Positions 56,597 through 64,000 of a stretch of DNA of 64,000 nt are shown piece after piece. This stretch comes from a virus. Location of the stretch: positions 62,001-126,000 of IMG/VR virus record IMGVR_UViG_3300028569_002586; one strand, 5' to 3'. Below the pieces are notes generated by a model. The model was not told the origin of the DNA. It saw only the letters and a list, made by a program, of their open reading frames with translations, and made no database searches. Position numbers and translations under genes: made by a program. Each line of letters starts with the position of its first letter. The first letter of the stretch is position 1.

Positions 56597-57400
56597 GTGA
56601 GAAACATCACATTTCACTTTGAAATAAAAGATCTTATAACTCAGTTTGTTACTGCGTTTGATAATATTATCATAAAACGGTATGATAGTAACAGAGTACC
56701 ACAGAATTTACTGCAAGTGCGATATGTTTACTCTCCCAAACAAAGAGTAATGTATGACCTGGTTAACAAAGCACAAAACCTAACAGTGCCTGTTGTGGCT
56801 GTAAACATCACAAGTGTGAGCAGAGATGAGACCCGGGTTTTCAATAAATTAAATGGCTTTTATTTTTCAAAAGGCACTTCTGATACCAGTGCAAAAAGCA
56901 AGAGTACTTTTGTTGCTTCACCAATACCAGTCAACATTGGCATAAACATGTCCATATTAACCAAGTTTCAATCTGACATGGATCAAATCATAAGCAACTT
57001 TGTTCCATACAACAATCCTTACATCATCATATCTTGGAAAGTGCCTCAAGATTTGGCTGCAGAAGGCTTGTCACCTCTGCAAGAAATTCGTAGTGAAGTT
57101 CTTTGGGATGGTAACATTGCTCTCAGCTACCCAACAGACATTAATGCATCTGACAAATATCGTATTGCAGGAGACACAACATTCATTATCAAGGGATGGC
57201 TGTTTCAAGCTTCAAAGGATAGTGTAAGCAATATATTCTATGTTGATGCTAATTTTTATAATAGTAGAATCATTTCTAATTATGAGACCTTAAGCTCCAT
57301 AGATTATGCAGCTTCACCTTCTGGTGAAATTATATCAACAACTGAGACAGTAAGTGTGTCAGGATTCCCTCAAATAACAAACATTGATTACCAGCTCTAA
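56597..57400 (+). CDS. 15: Tail terminator/sheath completion protein gp15
   Basis: This 267-residue protein, GTG-started by promoter spacing, resembles T4 gp15 (272): FDNIIIKRYDS, LLQVRYVYSPKQRVMYDLVNKA, PINVGINMSILTKFQSDMDQIISNFVPYNNPYI-like layout (INMSILTKFQSDMDQII), then SPLQEIRSEVLWDG and TTFIIKGWLFQ. gp15 caps the tail and joins it to the neck. It is the first gene of the late head/neck run. Confidence 0.8.
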   Translation: MRNITFHFEIKDLITQFVTAFDNIIIKRYDSNRVPQNLLQVRYVYSPKQRVMYDLVNKAQNLTVPVVAVNITSVSRDETRVFNKLNGFYFSKGTSDTSAKSKSTFVASPIPVNIGINMSILTKFQSDMDQIISNFVPYNNPYIIISWKVPQDLAAEGLSPLQEIRSEVLWDGNIALSYPTDINASDKYRIAGDTTFIIKGWLFQASKDSVSNIFYVDANFYNSRIISNYETLSSIDYAASPSGEIISTTETVSVSGFPQITNIDYQL

Positions 57401-57401
57401 A

Positions 57402-57731
57402 ATGAATATTATAACTGTAGCTTCAGGGTTAACTGCCAGTATTGCTTTTGAGGGGTATTTTTATGATAAACTGAATGCTGTCTATTTGAGCGCTTCAAAT
57501 GCTTCTGCATTCCCATATGTAAGCGCAGTAAATCTCTTTCCATCCAACACTGCTCTTGCTACTGCATTTCCACCATTCTCCGGTTACCCGTGGCAAAATT
57601 ATACTGTATTAAACAACAATAAACTGTTTGTATACTTCTACAATAACAGTAGTTCTTTATTTGACATCATATTAGTCAATAACGCAGGGTATTCAAAATT
57701 ATCAAGCAGGAATTATCTGCTATCAAGCTAG
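57402..57731 (+). CDS. Small late structural-type protein, unknown
   Basis: This 109-residue protein is started at ATG 57402, two bases after the gp15 stop; an in-frame TTG at 57384 is less likely. It is beta-rich and aromatic (IAFEGYFYDKLNAVYLSAS, FVYFYNNSSSLFDIILVNNAGYSKL) with an Ig-like, S/N-rich character, like small fibre or tail proteins. No family is recognised. Confidence 0.55.
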   Translation: MNIITVASGLTASIAFEGYFYDKLNAVYLSASNASAFPYVSAVNLFPSNTALATAFPPFSGYPWQNYTVLNNNKLFVYFYNNSSSLFDIILVNNAGYSKLSSRNYLLSS

Positions 57732-57764
57732 ATAACATATAGATCTTTTAATATTATAGTGTAT

Positions 57765-57772
57765 CATAAATA
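57765..57772 (+). promoter_or_regulatory. Late promoter box CATAAATA
   Basis: CATAAATA ends 7 nt before ATG 57780. Confidence 0.75.
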
Positions 57773-57779
57773 ATACTAT

Positions 57780-59576
57780 ATGGCAGACTCCAATCGTGAA
57801 TCTACGTTCGGCAGGGACTTGATGAAGTTTGTCTCCTCTAAACTACCATATCAATCTGTGGATGTTGCATCAAAAGTTAATGCTCTTAATCCGAAATATG
57901 AACTCTTTTACAGTCAAGGCACCAAATATAACGATGCTCTGTCAAGACAATCCATCTCCAACACAACAACCTATTCAGAAGACTTGTATGCAAATGTTGT
58001 ACAAAATAAAGACTTCCATGAATTCATGTATGCAAATATTCAGCCTGATAAAGGCAGAAGACTCATGGATTACAGGGTCATGGCTGCTTTTGCAGAAGTG
58101 GCAGATGCATTAGATGAAATATGCGATGAATTTATTAACAAAGATGAGAGCGGTGAAGTTGCAAAAGTACAGTTCAGAGATTGTGAACTTTCTGAACAAC
58201 AAAAGAATGAAATAAGAAAAGAGTTTCAAAAGTATGTAGATTTTTTTGATCTAGAAAACAAAGGATGGGAATACTGCAGGCATCTTCTCATTGATGCTGA
58301 ATTGTACTGGGAACACATTGTGCACAAAGATCACAAAGACAAGGGTGTATTAGGCATATTGCAAATACCTTCTGATACAATTGATCCTGTGTATCAAAAT
58401 GTCCAGAACATGAACATCAAGGGTTATTTGTTACGCAAGCCTATTTATGATTCCAAGAACCCTGGAAAAATTGTTAAAACTGAAATGGTTCCAATGGATC
58501 TCAATCAAGTTACATATGTCAATTCTGGCATATGGAATGAATCAAAAACCATAAGACTGCCTTTCATTGAAAATTCTAGAAGAGCTTACAGACAATTATC
58601 TCTCATAGAAGATTCAATCGTTATTTACCGACTGGTCAGAGCACCAGAGCGTCTTGTTTTTAATGTTGATGTGGGCAACATGGCACCACCCAAAGCTGAA
58701 GCTTACCTGCGCAAGTTAATGACAAATTATTGGTCCAAGAGAACATATGATGCAGATCAAGGTGCTTCAGTACAGAAATTTAACCCACAGTCAATGCTGG
58801 ATAGTTTTTGGTTTGCAAAACGTTCTGGTAGTGAAGGTACAACTGTTACCTCGCTGCCTGGTGGACAGAATCTCGGTGAGCTTACAGACTTGATGTACTT
58901 TGTCAAAAAACTTTACAAGAGCTTGAAGGTGCCAGTTAACAGACTTAATCCTGAAGATCAATACAATGATGGTGCAAATATTCTTAGAGAAGAATTAAAA
59001 TTTGCTAGATTTGTTATCCGCTTGCAACAAAGATTTGCTGCTGGCATTACCCCAGGATTCATTACACACCTCAAGTTGAAAGGCATTTTTGACAAGATTA
59101 AGCTAAAAGAATCAAATATAGATATTAATTTCAATGTACCTACAAACTTCTATGAGATAAGAGAGAATCAAAAATTCCAACTCAAGTTTGAAAACTTTAA
59201 TAATATTACACAGAGTGATCTTGTTTCCAAGACATATGCACAAAAGAAATATCTTGGATGGCATGACAGTGACGTCATGGCCAATAGAGAGTTTCTTAGA
59301 AAAGATAAAGAACTTCTCTGGGAGCTTGCTCAAATTGAAAATGCTGGTCCAAATTGGAGAGAAGGCGGTGAAACTGTGCCCGGTGGTGAAGCTGGTGGCG
59401 GAGGAGCAGCTGGTGGTGCATCCATGGCTGCTGGGACACCACCTGCATTTGGCCCTGCTCCTGAAACACCTGAAGCTGGTGGTGCAGAAGGTGAAGGTGC
59501 TGGTGAAACAGGTACAGCAGCTGCAGCTCCTGAAACATCTGCTGGTGGTGGTGGGTCTTCTGCATTGCCCACATAA
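57780..59576 (+). CDS. 20: Portal vertex protein gp20
   Basis: This 598-residue protein forms the dodecameric DNA gate. It has RLMDYRVMAAFAEVADALDEICDEFI, LYWEHIVHKD, IVIYRLVRAPERLVFNVDVGN, and AEAYLRKLMTNYWSKRTYD, then LPGGQNLGELTDLMYFVKKLYKSLKVP, all hallmark gp20 segments. A low-complexity G/A/P-rich C-terminal tail of about 60 residues (SMAAGTPPAFGPAPETP) is longer than in T4. The stop codon lies inside the next late promoter. Confidence 0.96.
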   Translation: MADSNRESTFGRDLMKFVSSKLPYQSVDVASKVNALNPKYELFYSQGTKYNDALSRQSISNTTTYSEDLYANVVQNKDFHEFMYANIQPDKGRRLMDYRVMAAFAEVADALDEICDEFINKDESGEVAKVQFRDCELSEQQKNEIRKEFQKYVDFFDLENKGWEYCRHLLIDAELYWEHIVHKDHKDKGVLGILQIPSDTIDPVYQNVQNMNIKGYLLRKPIYDSKNPGKIVKTEMVPMDLNQVTYVNSGIWNESKTIRLPFIENSRRAYRQLSLIEDSIVIYRLVRAPERLVFNVDVGNMAPPKAEAYLRKLMTNYWSKRTYDADQGASVQKFNPQSMLDSFWFAKRSGSEGTTVTSLPGGQNLGELTDLMYFVKKLYKSLKVPVNRLNPEDQYNDGANILREELKFARFVIRLQQRFAAGITPGFITHLKLKGIFDKIKLKESNIDINFNVPTNFYEIRENQKFQLKFENFNNITQSDLVSKTYAQKKYLGWHDSDVMANREFLRKDKELLWELAQIENAGPNWREGGETVPGGEAGGGGAAGGASMAAGTPPAFGPAPETPEAGGAEGEGAGETGTAAAAPETSAGGGGSSALPT

Positions 59577-59579
59577 ATA
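59572..59579 (+). promoter_or_regulatory. Late promoter box CATAAATA overlapping the gp20 stop
   Basis: CATAAATA ends 5 nt before ATG 59585. Its TAA (59574-59576) is the gp20 stop codon. Confidence 0.8.
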
Positions 59580-59584
59580 ATTAA

Positions 59585-60667
59585 ATGGCATGCACAGAGA
59601 TAACCCCGGTTTCTGCTTTTCAGAGTACTAATCTCAATAGTAAGATTGCTTCATTCTCACGTCTAAGCGAACGCGTTATGAGGTCTCTTGGAGCTCCTCT
59701 GGTCAATGTAGAAATACATCATGATCAACTGTTTGAAAATATTAGTCTTGCTTGTGAAATGTTTACTAAATTTGCAGGGTACACAGAAGAATATCTTATT
59801 TTTAATTCTGACCTTTATGTTGATAACAAAGGTCTCAAGTTAGACGAGCTCTTCAGCATCACACCCTACTTTAACAAAGTCATTAACCCTGCAAAACCTA
59901 CAGTTTATGCTGCAACTTCTTCCATCCCTGGAACAGCGTTCAGCACATCCTACCTGCTGTCAACAACATATGTTGACGGTATTTTCAAAAATCAAATTCT
60001 CACATCAACTAATTATTTGAGTGTTATAAATTTTGATGCTACACTTTCTGGTTATTTCCTGGCTTCATCCAACAGCAACAAAGAACAAATTGTCAACAGC
60101 TTTGATTATGATATCATGGATTACAGGAAAGTCATGGACATAGTAGACTTTGAAGAAGGCACTAGCACAGGTATTAATACTCTGTTCACCATTGAGCAAA
60201 CTCTTGCTCAACAAACATATTTTAGCTACGCCATGGGTAATTATGGCTTTGATTTAATCAGCTGGTATGTTCTTAAGAACTGGCTGAAAGATCGTGAGAA
60301 GATGTTAGCACAGAGAAGACATTTAACATTTGATGACAGAACACAATACATGGTCATGTTTCCCCCGCCCAGAACACCAGGCTCAGGATCTCAATTCTGG
60401 GGAATAGTTAAATGTTATGTGGAAAGAGCATTGAGAGACATCATCAAAGAGCCTTGGGTGTATCAATATGCTCTTGCATTGAGTAAAATAACCGTTGGCA
60501 ACATACGTGGTAAATATCAAGGCACAAGTCTTTTCGGGGGAGGTCAAATCAATGGCACAGATCTTCTCTCGCAAGGCTTGGCTGAAAAAGAAAAACTTGA
60601 GACTGCTCTGCAAGAAGGGCCCCCAGGGTTCGGTGATGCTGATCCACCCATGTTTTTTGTAGGATAA
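59585..60667 (+). CDS. 13: Neck protein gp13
   Basis: This 360-residue protein resembles gp13, the other neck component, in SERVMRSLGAPLVNVEIHHDQLFENISLACEMFTKFAG, then FNSDLYVDNKGLKLDELFSI, and a C-terminal NWLKDREKMLAQRRHLTFDDRTQYMVMFPPPR. It is longer than T4 gp13 (309), like cyanophage homologues. It follows the portal gene and precedes gp4. Confidence 0.8.
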   Translation: MACTEITPVSAFQSTNLNSKIASFSRLSERVMRSLGAPLVNVEIHHDQLFENISLACEMFTKFAGYTEEYLIFNSDLYVDNKGLKLDELFSITPYFNKVINPAKPTVYAATSSIPGTAFSTSYLLSTTYVDGIFKNQILTSTNYLSVINFDATLSGYFLASSNSNKEQIVNSFDYDIMDYRKVMDIVDFEEGTSTGINTLFTIEQTLAQQTYFSYAMGNYGFDLISWYVLKNWLKDREKMLAQRRHLTFDDRTQYMVMFPPPRTPGSGSQFWGIVKCYVERALRDIIKEPWVYQYALALSKITVGNIRGKYQGTSLFGGGQINGTDLLSQGLAEKEKLETALQEGPPGFGDADPPMFFVG

Positions 60668-60668
60668 A

Positions 60669-61130
60669 ATGCTACCTCTCAGAAAAGATGACAAGTACAG
60701 GCAAGGGGTGTTTAAACCAAAAAACGCATCAAAATACATTGGTAAAACACATCCAGTCTACAGATCAGGATGGGAATTAAAATTCTTTAGATGGTGTGAT
60801 GATAACGATAACATACTGGAGTGGGCCAGTGAAGCAATTATTATACCATATACAAATCCTGTGGACGGCAAAGTGCATAGATACTACACAGATGGCGTAA
60901 TAGTTATTAAAGAGGGTGAAACAAGAGCAAGGTACATAATTGAAATTAAACCATCAAGTCAGCTCAAAGTGCCAGTCAGAGGGAAAAAGCGGCAACAAAC
61001 TGTTTTATATGAGAATCTTAGGTACATCCAGAACCAATCCAAATGGAAAGCTGCTAAAACATGGTGCGACAAACATGGTTATAAATTCTTAATCTTGACT
61101 GAAAAGGAACTAGGACTAAGTAAAAAGTAA
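60669..61130 (+). CDS. 4: Head completion protein gp4
   Basis: This 153-residue protein has YIGKTHPVYRSGWELKFFRWCDDNDNILEWASEAIIIPY, then KVHRYYTDGVIVI and YIIEIKPSSQLK, the pattern of T4 gp4 (also called gp50). The order E..D...EIK suggests a restriction-endonuclease-like (TnsA-type) fold. It finishes the filled head before tail joining. A short AGGA lies upstream of the ATG. Confidence 0.88.
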   Translation: MLPLRKDDKYRQGVFKPKNASKYIGKTHPVYRSGWELKFFRWCDDNDNILEWASEAIIIPYTNPVDGKVHRYYTDGVIVIKEGETRARYIIEIKPSSQLKVPVRGKKRQQTVLYENLRYIQNQSKWKAAKTWCDKHGYKFLILTEKELGLSKK

Positions 61131-61138
61131 CAGAAAGA

Positions 61139-61146
61139 TATAAATA
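61139..61146 (+). promoter_or_regulatory. Late promoter box TATAAATA
   Basis: Perfect TATAAATA ends 5 nt before ATG 61152. Confidence 0.85.
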
Positions 61147-61151
61147 ATAAT

Positions 61152-61814
61152 ATGGCGCTTCGTCTAATAGTTGAAACCCCTCAAGATAATTCTGACTTCG
61201 AGTATATCTATGAGGAGAAAAATCACAAAGAACTTTCAAAGCTTTTTATCTCCGGACCTTACATGATGTGTGAAACAGTCAATAAGAACAAGCGCATTTA
61301 CTCAAGAGATGACATGGAGAGAGAGGTGGGCCGTTATGTGGGTGAAATGGTTAATACAAAGAGAGCCATGGGTGAACTCAACCACCCTGAGAGTGCTGAT
61401 GTTAATCTGGCCAATGCATGTCACCTTGTTACATCTTTAAAGATGAATGATAATTTTGTTGTTGGCAGATCACAAGTTCTCTCCACACCCTCAGGCAAGA
61501 TTGTTGAATGTCTCATTAAGGATGGTGTCAAGGTTGGAATGTCTTCCCGTGCACTTGGCGAGCTCAAGGAAGAGAATGGTGTTAACAAGGTCAATAACAT
61601 GCGGTTGATTGCAGTTGACTGTGTTGCCGACCCATCGTGTCCAAAAGCTTTTGTTAATGGTATTCTGGAATCTAAGGAATATGTTCTCAAGGACAATGGA
61701 GAGCTTCAGGAATTTTATGATAAATTTGAAAAGTCAATTTCTAAATTACCTAAACATGATGTGGAGAGCTTCCTAAAGGAACAATTCATTAATTTCATAA
61801 GAAAAATCAAATAA
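61152..61814 (+). CDS. 21: Prohead core protease gp21
   Basis: This 220-residue serine protease cleaves scaffold, capsid and internal proteins during head maturation. MGELNHPESADVNLANACHLV contains the catalytic histidine, VGMSSRALGEL the serine, and VDCVADPSCPKAFVNGI is family-typical. It should process the many leader-bearing late proteins seen in this window, after [LI]xE or similar. Length matches T4 gp21 (212). Confidence 0.93.
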   Translation: MALRLIVETPQDNSDFEYIYEEKNHKELSKLFISGPYMMCETVNKNKRIYSRDDMEREVGRYVGEMVNTKRAMGELNHPESADVNLANACHLVTSLKMNDNFVVGRSQVLSTPSGKIVECLIKDGVKVGMSSRALGELKEENGVNKVNNMRLIAVDCVADPSCPKAFVNGILESKEYVLKDNGELQEFYDKFEKSISKLPKHDVESFLKEQFINFIRKIK

Positions 61815-61817
61815 ATA

Positions 61818-61825
61818 GATAAATA
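61818..61825 (+). promoter_or_regulatory. Late promoter box GATAAATA
   Basis: GATAAATA ends 5 nt before ATG 61831. Confidence 0.75.
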
Positions 61826-61830
61826 TCATT

Positions 61831-61995
61831 ATGAGCGACAAAAATAACAATAAAGGCGTAGAACAAAACATTCTTGCATTTATTAAGAACATTTCTCAAA
61901 AAAATTACTCTGAAGCAAATAAATACTTACAAGAGGTACTTGATTCTAAATTAAAGAATAGAATTAAAACATCCTCAGAGAATAAATTATATTAA
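61831..61995 (+). CDS. Small late protein between gp21 and gp22, possible core protein
   Basis: This 54-residue gene is easy to miss because of its size. It starts ATG 61831, exactly 5 nt after a late box, and runs MSDKNNNKGVEQNILAFIKN, then SQKNYSEANKYLQEVLDSKLKNRI. Small proteins with NYxEANxxLxxVLxxKL between protease and scaffold genes are common in T4-like phages and are usually called prohead core proteins. It stops one base before the gp22 ATG. Confidence 0.75.
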   Translation: MSDKNNNKGVEQNILAFIKNISQKNYSEANKYLQEVLDSKLKNRIKTSSENKLY

Positions 61996-61996
61996 C

Positions 61997-62872
61997 ATGA
62001 GCACAATCATAGACGTACTAAAAGAAGCAACAAAAGACATTCTTTCTGAAGAAACATTGAAAGATATTGAGACAGTATTTAACACCTCAGTAAATGAGAA
62101 AGTTGAATTGCATGTAAATAAAGCCTTAACAGAGCAGGATGCAGATTATGCTTCTAAGCTAGAAAAGCTTGTTGAAGCCATTGATAGTGATCATACTGAC
62201 AAGCTCAAGAAAGTCGTTGAAGCAATTGATGCAGATCGTGCAAACAAGCTCAAAGCTGTTGTTGAAAAGTATGAAAACGCTCTCAAGAATGAAGCTAGCA
62301 AGTTCAAAGGAACACTAGTAAATAACATTTCCAAATATCTAGAACTTTATCTAGATGAAAAACTACCTGTTACAGCTGTTAATGAAGCTGTAAAAAACAA
62401 GAAAGCTCAAAATGTTCTTGAAGGTATCAGAAAAACTCTCGCCGTTGACATGGCATTCTCCAAAGATAGCATCAAGGAAGCCGTTGTTGAAGGTAAGAAC
62501 AGACTCGATGAAGCTGCAAAGCAGCTTGAAGCCTCCAATGCGAAAGCAACAGCTCTTGAAAAAGAGCTAACAAAATTAAAGGCAGAACTTACTCTTGAAC
62601 AAAAAGTTCAAGGATTAGATGAAGAAAGAAAAACATACGTAAAAAAGATGTTTTCTGGAAAATCTGACAAGTTCATAGCTGAAAATTTTGACTACGCAGT
62701 GGGGCTTTATGAGAAGTCAGAAGAAGAACAAGTTGATTCCCTAAAAGAGGAAGCAGTAAATGATGCTGTTTCTGCCAAAGTGGATCGTCCTGTTATTGCA
62801 GAGTCTGTAGCCAGGCCAGTTAATGAAGACCCTGCCTTCAATAATTACCTATCTGAATTAGGTAAGTACTAA
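61997..62872 (+). CDS. 22: Prohead scaffold protein gp22
   Basis: This 291-residue protein forms the prohead core. It is helical with tandem 15-residue repeats (residues 54-92), then NAKATALEKELTKLKAELTLEQKVQGL and YVKKMFSGKSDKFIAENFDYAVGLYEKSEEE, and ends PAFNNYLSELGKY, as scaffold proteins do before gp23. Candidate gp21 sites are frequent. It probably shares the 61818 promoter. Confidence 0.92.
   Translation: MSTIIDVLKEATKDILSEETLKDIETVFNTSVNEKVELHVNKALTEQDADYASKLEKLVEAIDSDHTDKLKKVVEAIDADRANKLKAVVEKYENALKNEASKFKGTLVNNISKYLELYLDEKLPVTAVNEAVKNKKAQNVLEGIRKTLAVDMAFSKDSIKEAVVEGKNRLDEAAKQLEASNAKATALEKELTKLKAELTLEQKVQGLDEERKTYVKKMFSGKSDKFIAENFDYAVGLYEKSEEEQVDSLKEEAVNDAVSAKVDRPVIAESVARPVNEDPAFNNYLSELGKY
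62156..62272 (+). repeat. Tandem 45-bp coding repeat in gp22
   Basis: Two full 15-residue units (KLEKLVEAIDSDHTD and KLKKVVEAIDADRAN) and a partial third (KLKAVVEKY) follow one another, a coiled-coil repeat. Confidence 0.8.
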
Positions 62873-62941
62873 TTTCTCTGAGGCATTAAGCCTGAACAGA
62901 AACAATAAGGTCGACAATTTACAAAGGAAATACATATTATT

Positions 62942-64000
62942 ATGTCAAAATCTATTCGTCCTTCGCAGTCTTACATCAGTGAAGATCGCGCTAAACTATT
63001 AACAGAGAAGTGGGCTCCAGTATTGGATTACACATCTGCTAATGTTGCAGCAATCGAAGACGACCATACTCGCTTAAACACTGCTATCCTCTTGGAAAAC
63101 CAAGAGAAGTGGTGCATGGAAGCTAACACTGCCGGTCCTGGTTCCACTCTTGGTTCTTGGACAGATGTTGGGAATCAGTTCCCTTCACAAAACGACAGCG
63201 GTTACGCCCCAGGTGATTACCGTCTTCCAAAGATCCTCATTCCGATGATTAGACGTACCTTCCCTGAGTTGATCACTAACGAAATCGTTGGTGTTCAGCC
63301 CATGAGTGGTCCAGTTGGTCTTGCCTTCGCCCTCCGTTATAAATACGAAGGTGCCGCTCTTGGCTCACAGATCAACAGTGGTGACGCAGCTCCTAACGTC
63401 AGTGGTCCCGTTGGTGGTCCTCAGTCCCAGTCTGATGGTGCAGAACTCGGTTATCAGTATCTAGATTCTAGATTCACTGGTACCTCTGCTTCCAATCTTT
63501 CTGGAAATGCAGACTTCTCAATGGTTGCTAGTGATCAGGGTGTTGCTCAGTTGCTTGCCAACTTTGAGCTCACATCCAAGATCCCTCAGATCGTAGTTAG
63601 CTTCGAAAAGACAGCCGTTGAGGCTGGTACTCGTAGGCTCGCTGCCCGCTGGTCCGTTGAACTCGAGCAGGATTTGAAGAACATGAACGGTATTGATATC
63701 GACACTGAGCTCACAAACGCTATGTCTTATGAGCTACAGGCCGAAATCGATCGTGAAATGATCATCAGAATGATCCAGACAGCTCTTAACGGTGGCTTCG
63801 GCCGCGGTTATTCTATCTGGTCTCCTGCTTCAGCAGATGGCCGTTGGTTGGTTGAACGTAACCGTGACTTCTATCAGAGACTCATCATCGAAGCTAATCG
63901 TATTGCCGTTCGTAATCGCCGTGGTAGCGCCAACTTTGTTGTTGCTACTCCTCGCGTTTGCGCAATCTTGGAAATGCTCCCTGAATTTCAGTGGGTACCA
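62942..64000 (+). CDS. 23: Major capsid protein gp23 (N-terminal part; cut by window edge)
   Basis: The first 353 residues of the major capsid protein are visible. It begins MSKSIRPSQSYISEDR, then LLTEKWAPVLDYTSANVAAI, DYRLPKILIPMIRRTFPELITNEIVGVQPMSGPVGLAFALRYKY, and NGGFGRGYSIWSPA. It is markedly richer in G+C and C-ending codons than its neighbours (35 of 60 bases in the line at 63361). Unlike most late genes here, no late box lies at the usual spacing; a Shine-Dalgarno AAAGGA lies about 13 nt upstream. The 69-nt gap before it contains a weak AGGC/GCCT hairpin. Confidence 0.95.
   Translation, partial: MSKSIRPSQSYISEDRAKLLTEKWAPVLDYTSANVAAIEDDHTRLNTAILLENQEKWCMEANTAGPGSTLGSWTDVGNQFPSQNDSGYAPGDYRLPKILIPMIRRTFPELITNEIVGVQPMSGPVGLAFALRYKYEGAALGSQINSGDAAPNVSGPVGGPQSQSDGAELGYQYLDSRFTGTSASNLSGNADFSMVASDQGVAQLLANFELTSKIPQIVVSFEKTAVEAGTRRLAARWSVELEQDLKNMNGIDIDTELTNAMSYELQAEIDREMIIRMIQTALNGGFGRGYSIWSPASADGRWLVERNRDFYQRLIIEANRIAVRNRRGSANFVVATPRVCAILEMLPEFQWVP

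Noticed and set aside
59112-59591. Minus-strand frames under the portal C-terminus
   Set aside because: They arise from the G/A/P-rich repeat of gp20 and its low-complexity codons.
1-64000. tRNA genes, CRISPR arrays, insertion sequences, integrase or attachment sites
   Set aside because: Intergenic gaps are all under 100 bases and I saw no cloverleaf-capable sequence, repeat-spacer pattern, transposase or integrase motif; lytic phage organisation fits the data.
1-64000. Photosynthesis genes (such as psbA) that would identify a cyanophage
   Set aside because: None is visible in this window, so the host cannot be assigned to cyanobacteria on this basis.

Overview
The window is part of the genome of a strictly lytic, T4-like myovirus. 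About 75 genes are packed on both strands with almost no intergenic space (no gap reaches 300 bases, and I see no tRNA genes, insertion sequences or CRISPR arrays). The core T4 set is recognisable: tail sheath gp18 and tube gp19, terminase gp17, neck gp13/gp14, tail terminator gp15, portal gp20, head completion gp4, prohead protease gp21, scaffold gp22, major capsid gp23, polymerase gp43, clamp gp45, a probable clamp-loader small subunit gp62, ssDNA-binding gp32, helicase gp41, primase gp61, recombination gp46/gp47/UvsX/UvsW/probable UvsY, late sigma gp55 and a GroES-like gp31. Low G+C, PhoH, a 7-deazaguanine pathway and a phage-borne ribosomal protein bS21 suggest an aquatic, probably marine, phage related to the cyanophage/pelagiphage branch. 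The host cannot be fixed from this sequence.

Layout: 1-8.5 kb, tail and packaging genes plus a small late operon on the minus strand; 9-30.6 kb, the replication/recombination block, nearly all minus strand, including glycosyltransferases, a class-II glutamine amidotransferase and QueC; 30.6-39.4 kb, a plus-strand late region rich in proteins whose N-termini look like T4 capsid-targeting sequences; 37.7-41.9 kb, FolE, QueD, PhoH and QueE; 41.9-52.8 kb, a glycan island with nucleotide-sugar epimerases, many glycosyltransferases and two FkbM-type methyltransferases; 52.8-56.6 kb, a DUF366-like protein, gp62, gp31 and a DinG-like helicase; 56.6-64 kb, the head/neck morphogenesis operon ending in gp23 (cut by the window edge).

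Three things stand out. First, promoters sit at a fixed distance from start codons. Late boxes (NATAAATA) lie mostly 5 nt (range 5-7) before ATG/GTG, and sigma70-like early promoters (TTGAtt, 16-17 bp spacer, TAtTAT-like -10) lie mostly 6 nt before it, so both classes predict leaderless or near-leaderless mRNAs; genes inside operons and gp23 carry Shine-Dalgarno sequences instead. The phage also encodes bS21, a ribosomal protein that sits near the anti-Shine-Dalgarno region. Second, about a dozen late proteins start with an MxxFxxFxxE- or LIxEAY-like peptide resembling the T4 capsid-targeting sequence and its gp21 cleavage site. They include a KxDG nucleotidyltransferase (ligase-like), an HxGH nucleotidyltransferase, a retropepsin-like domain and small basic proteins, which suggests a large enzymatic cargo packed into the head. 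Third, a 7-deazaguanine pathway (FolE, QueD, QueE, QueC, a separate glutamine amidotransferase and a DUF366-like protein) suggests modified phage DNA.
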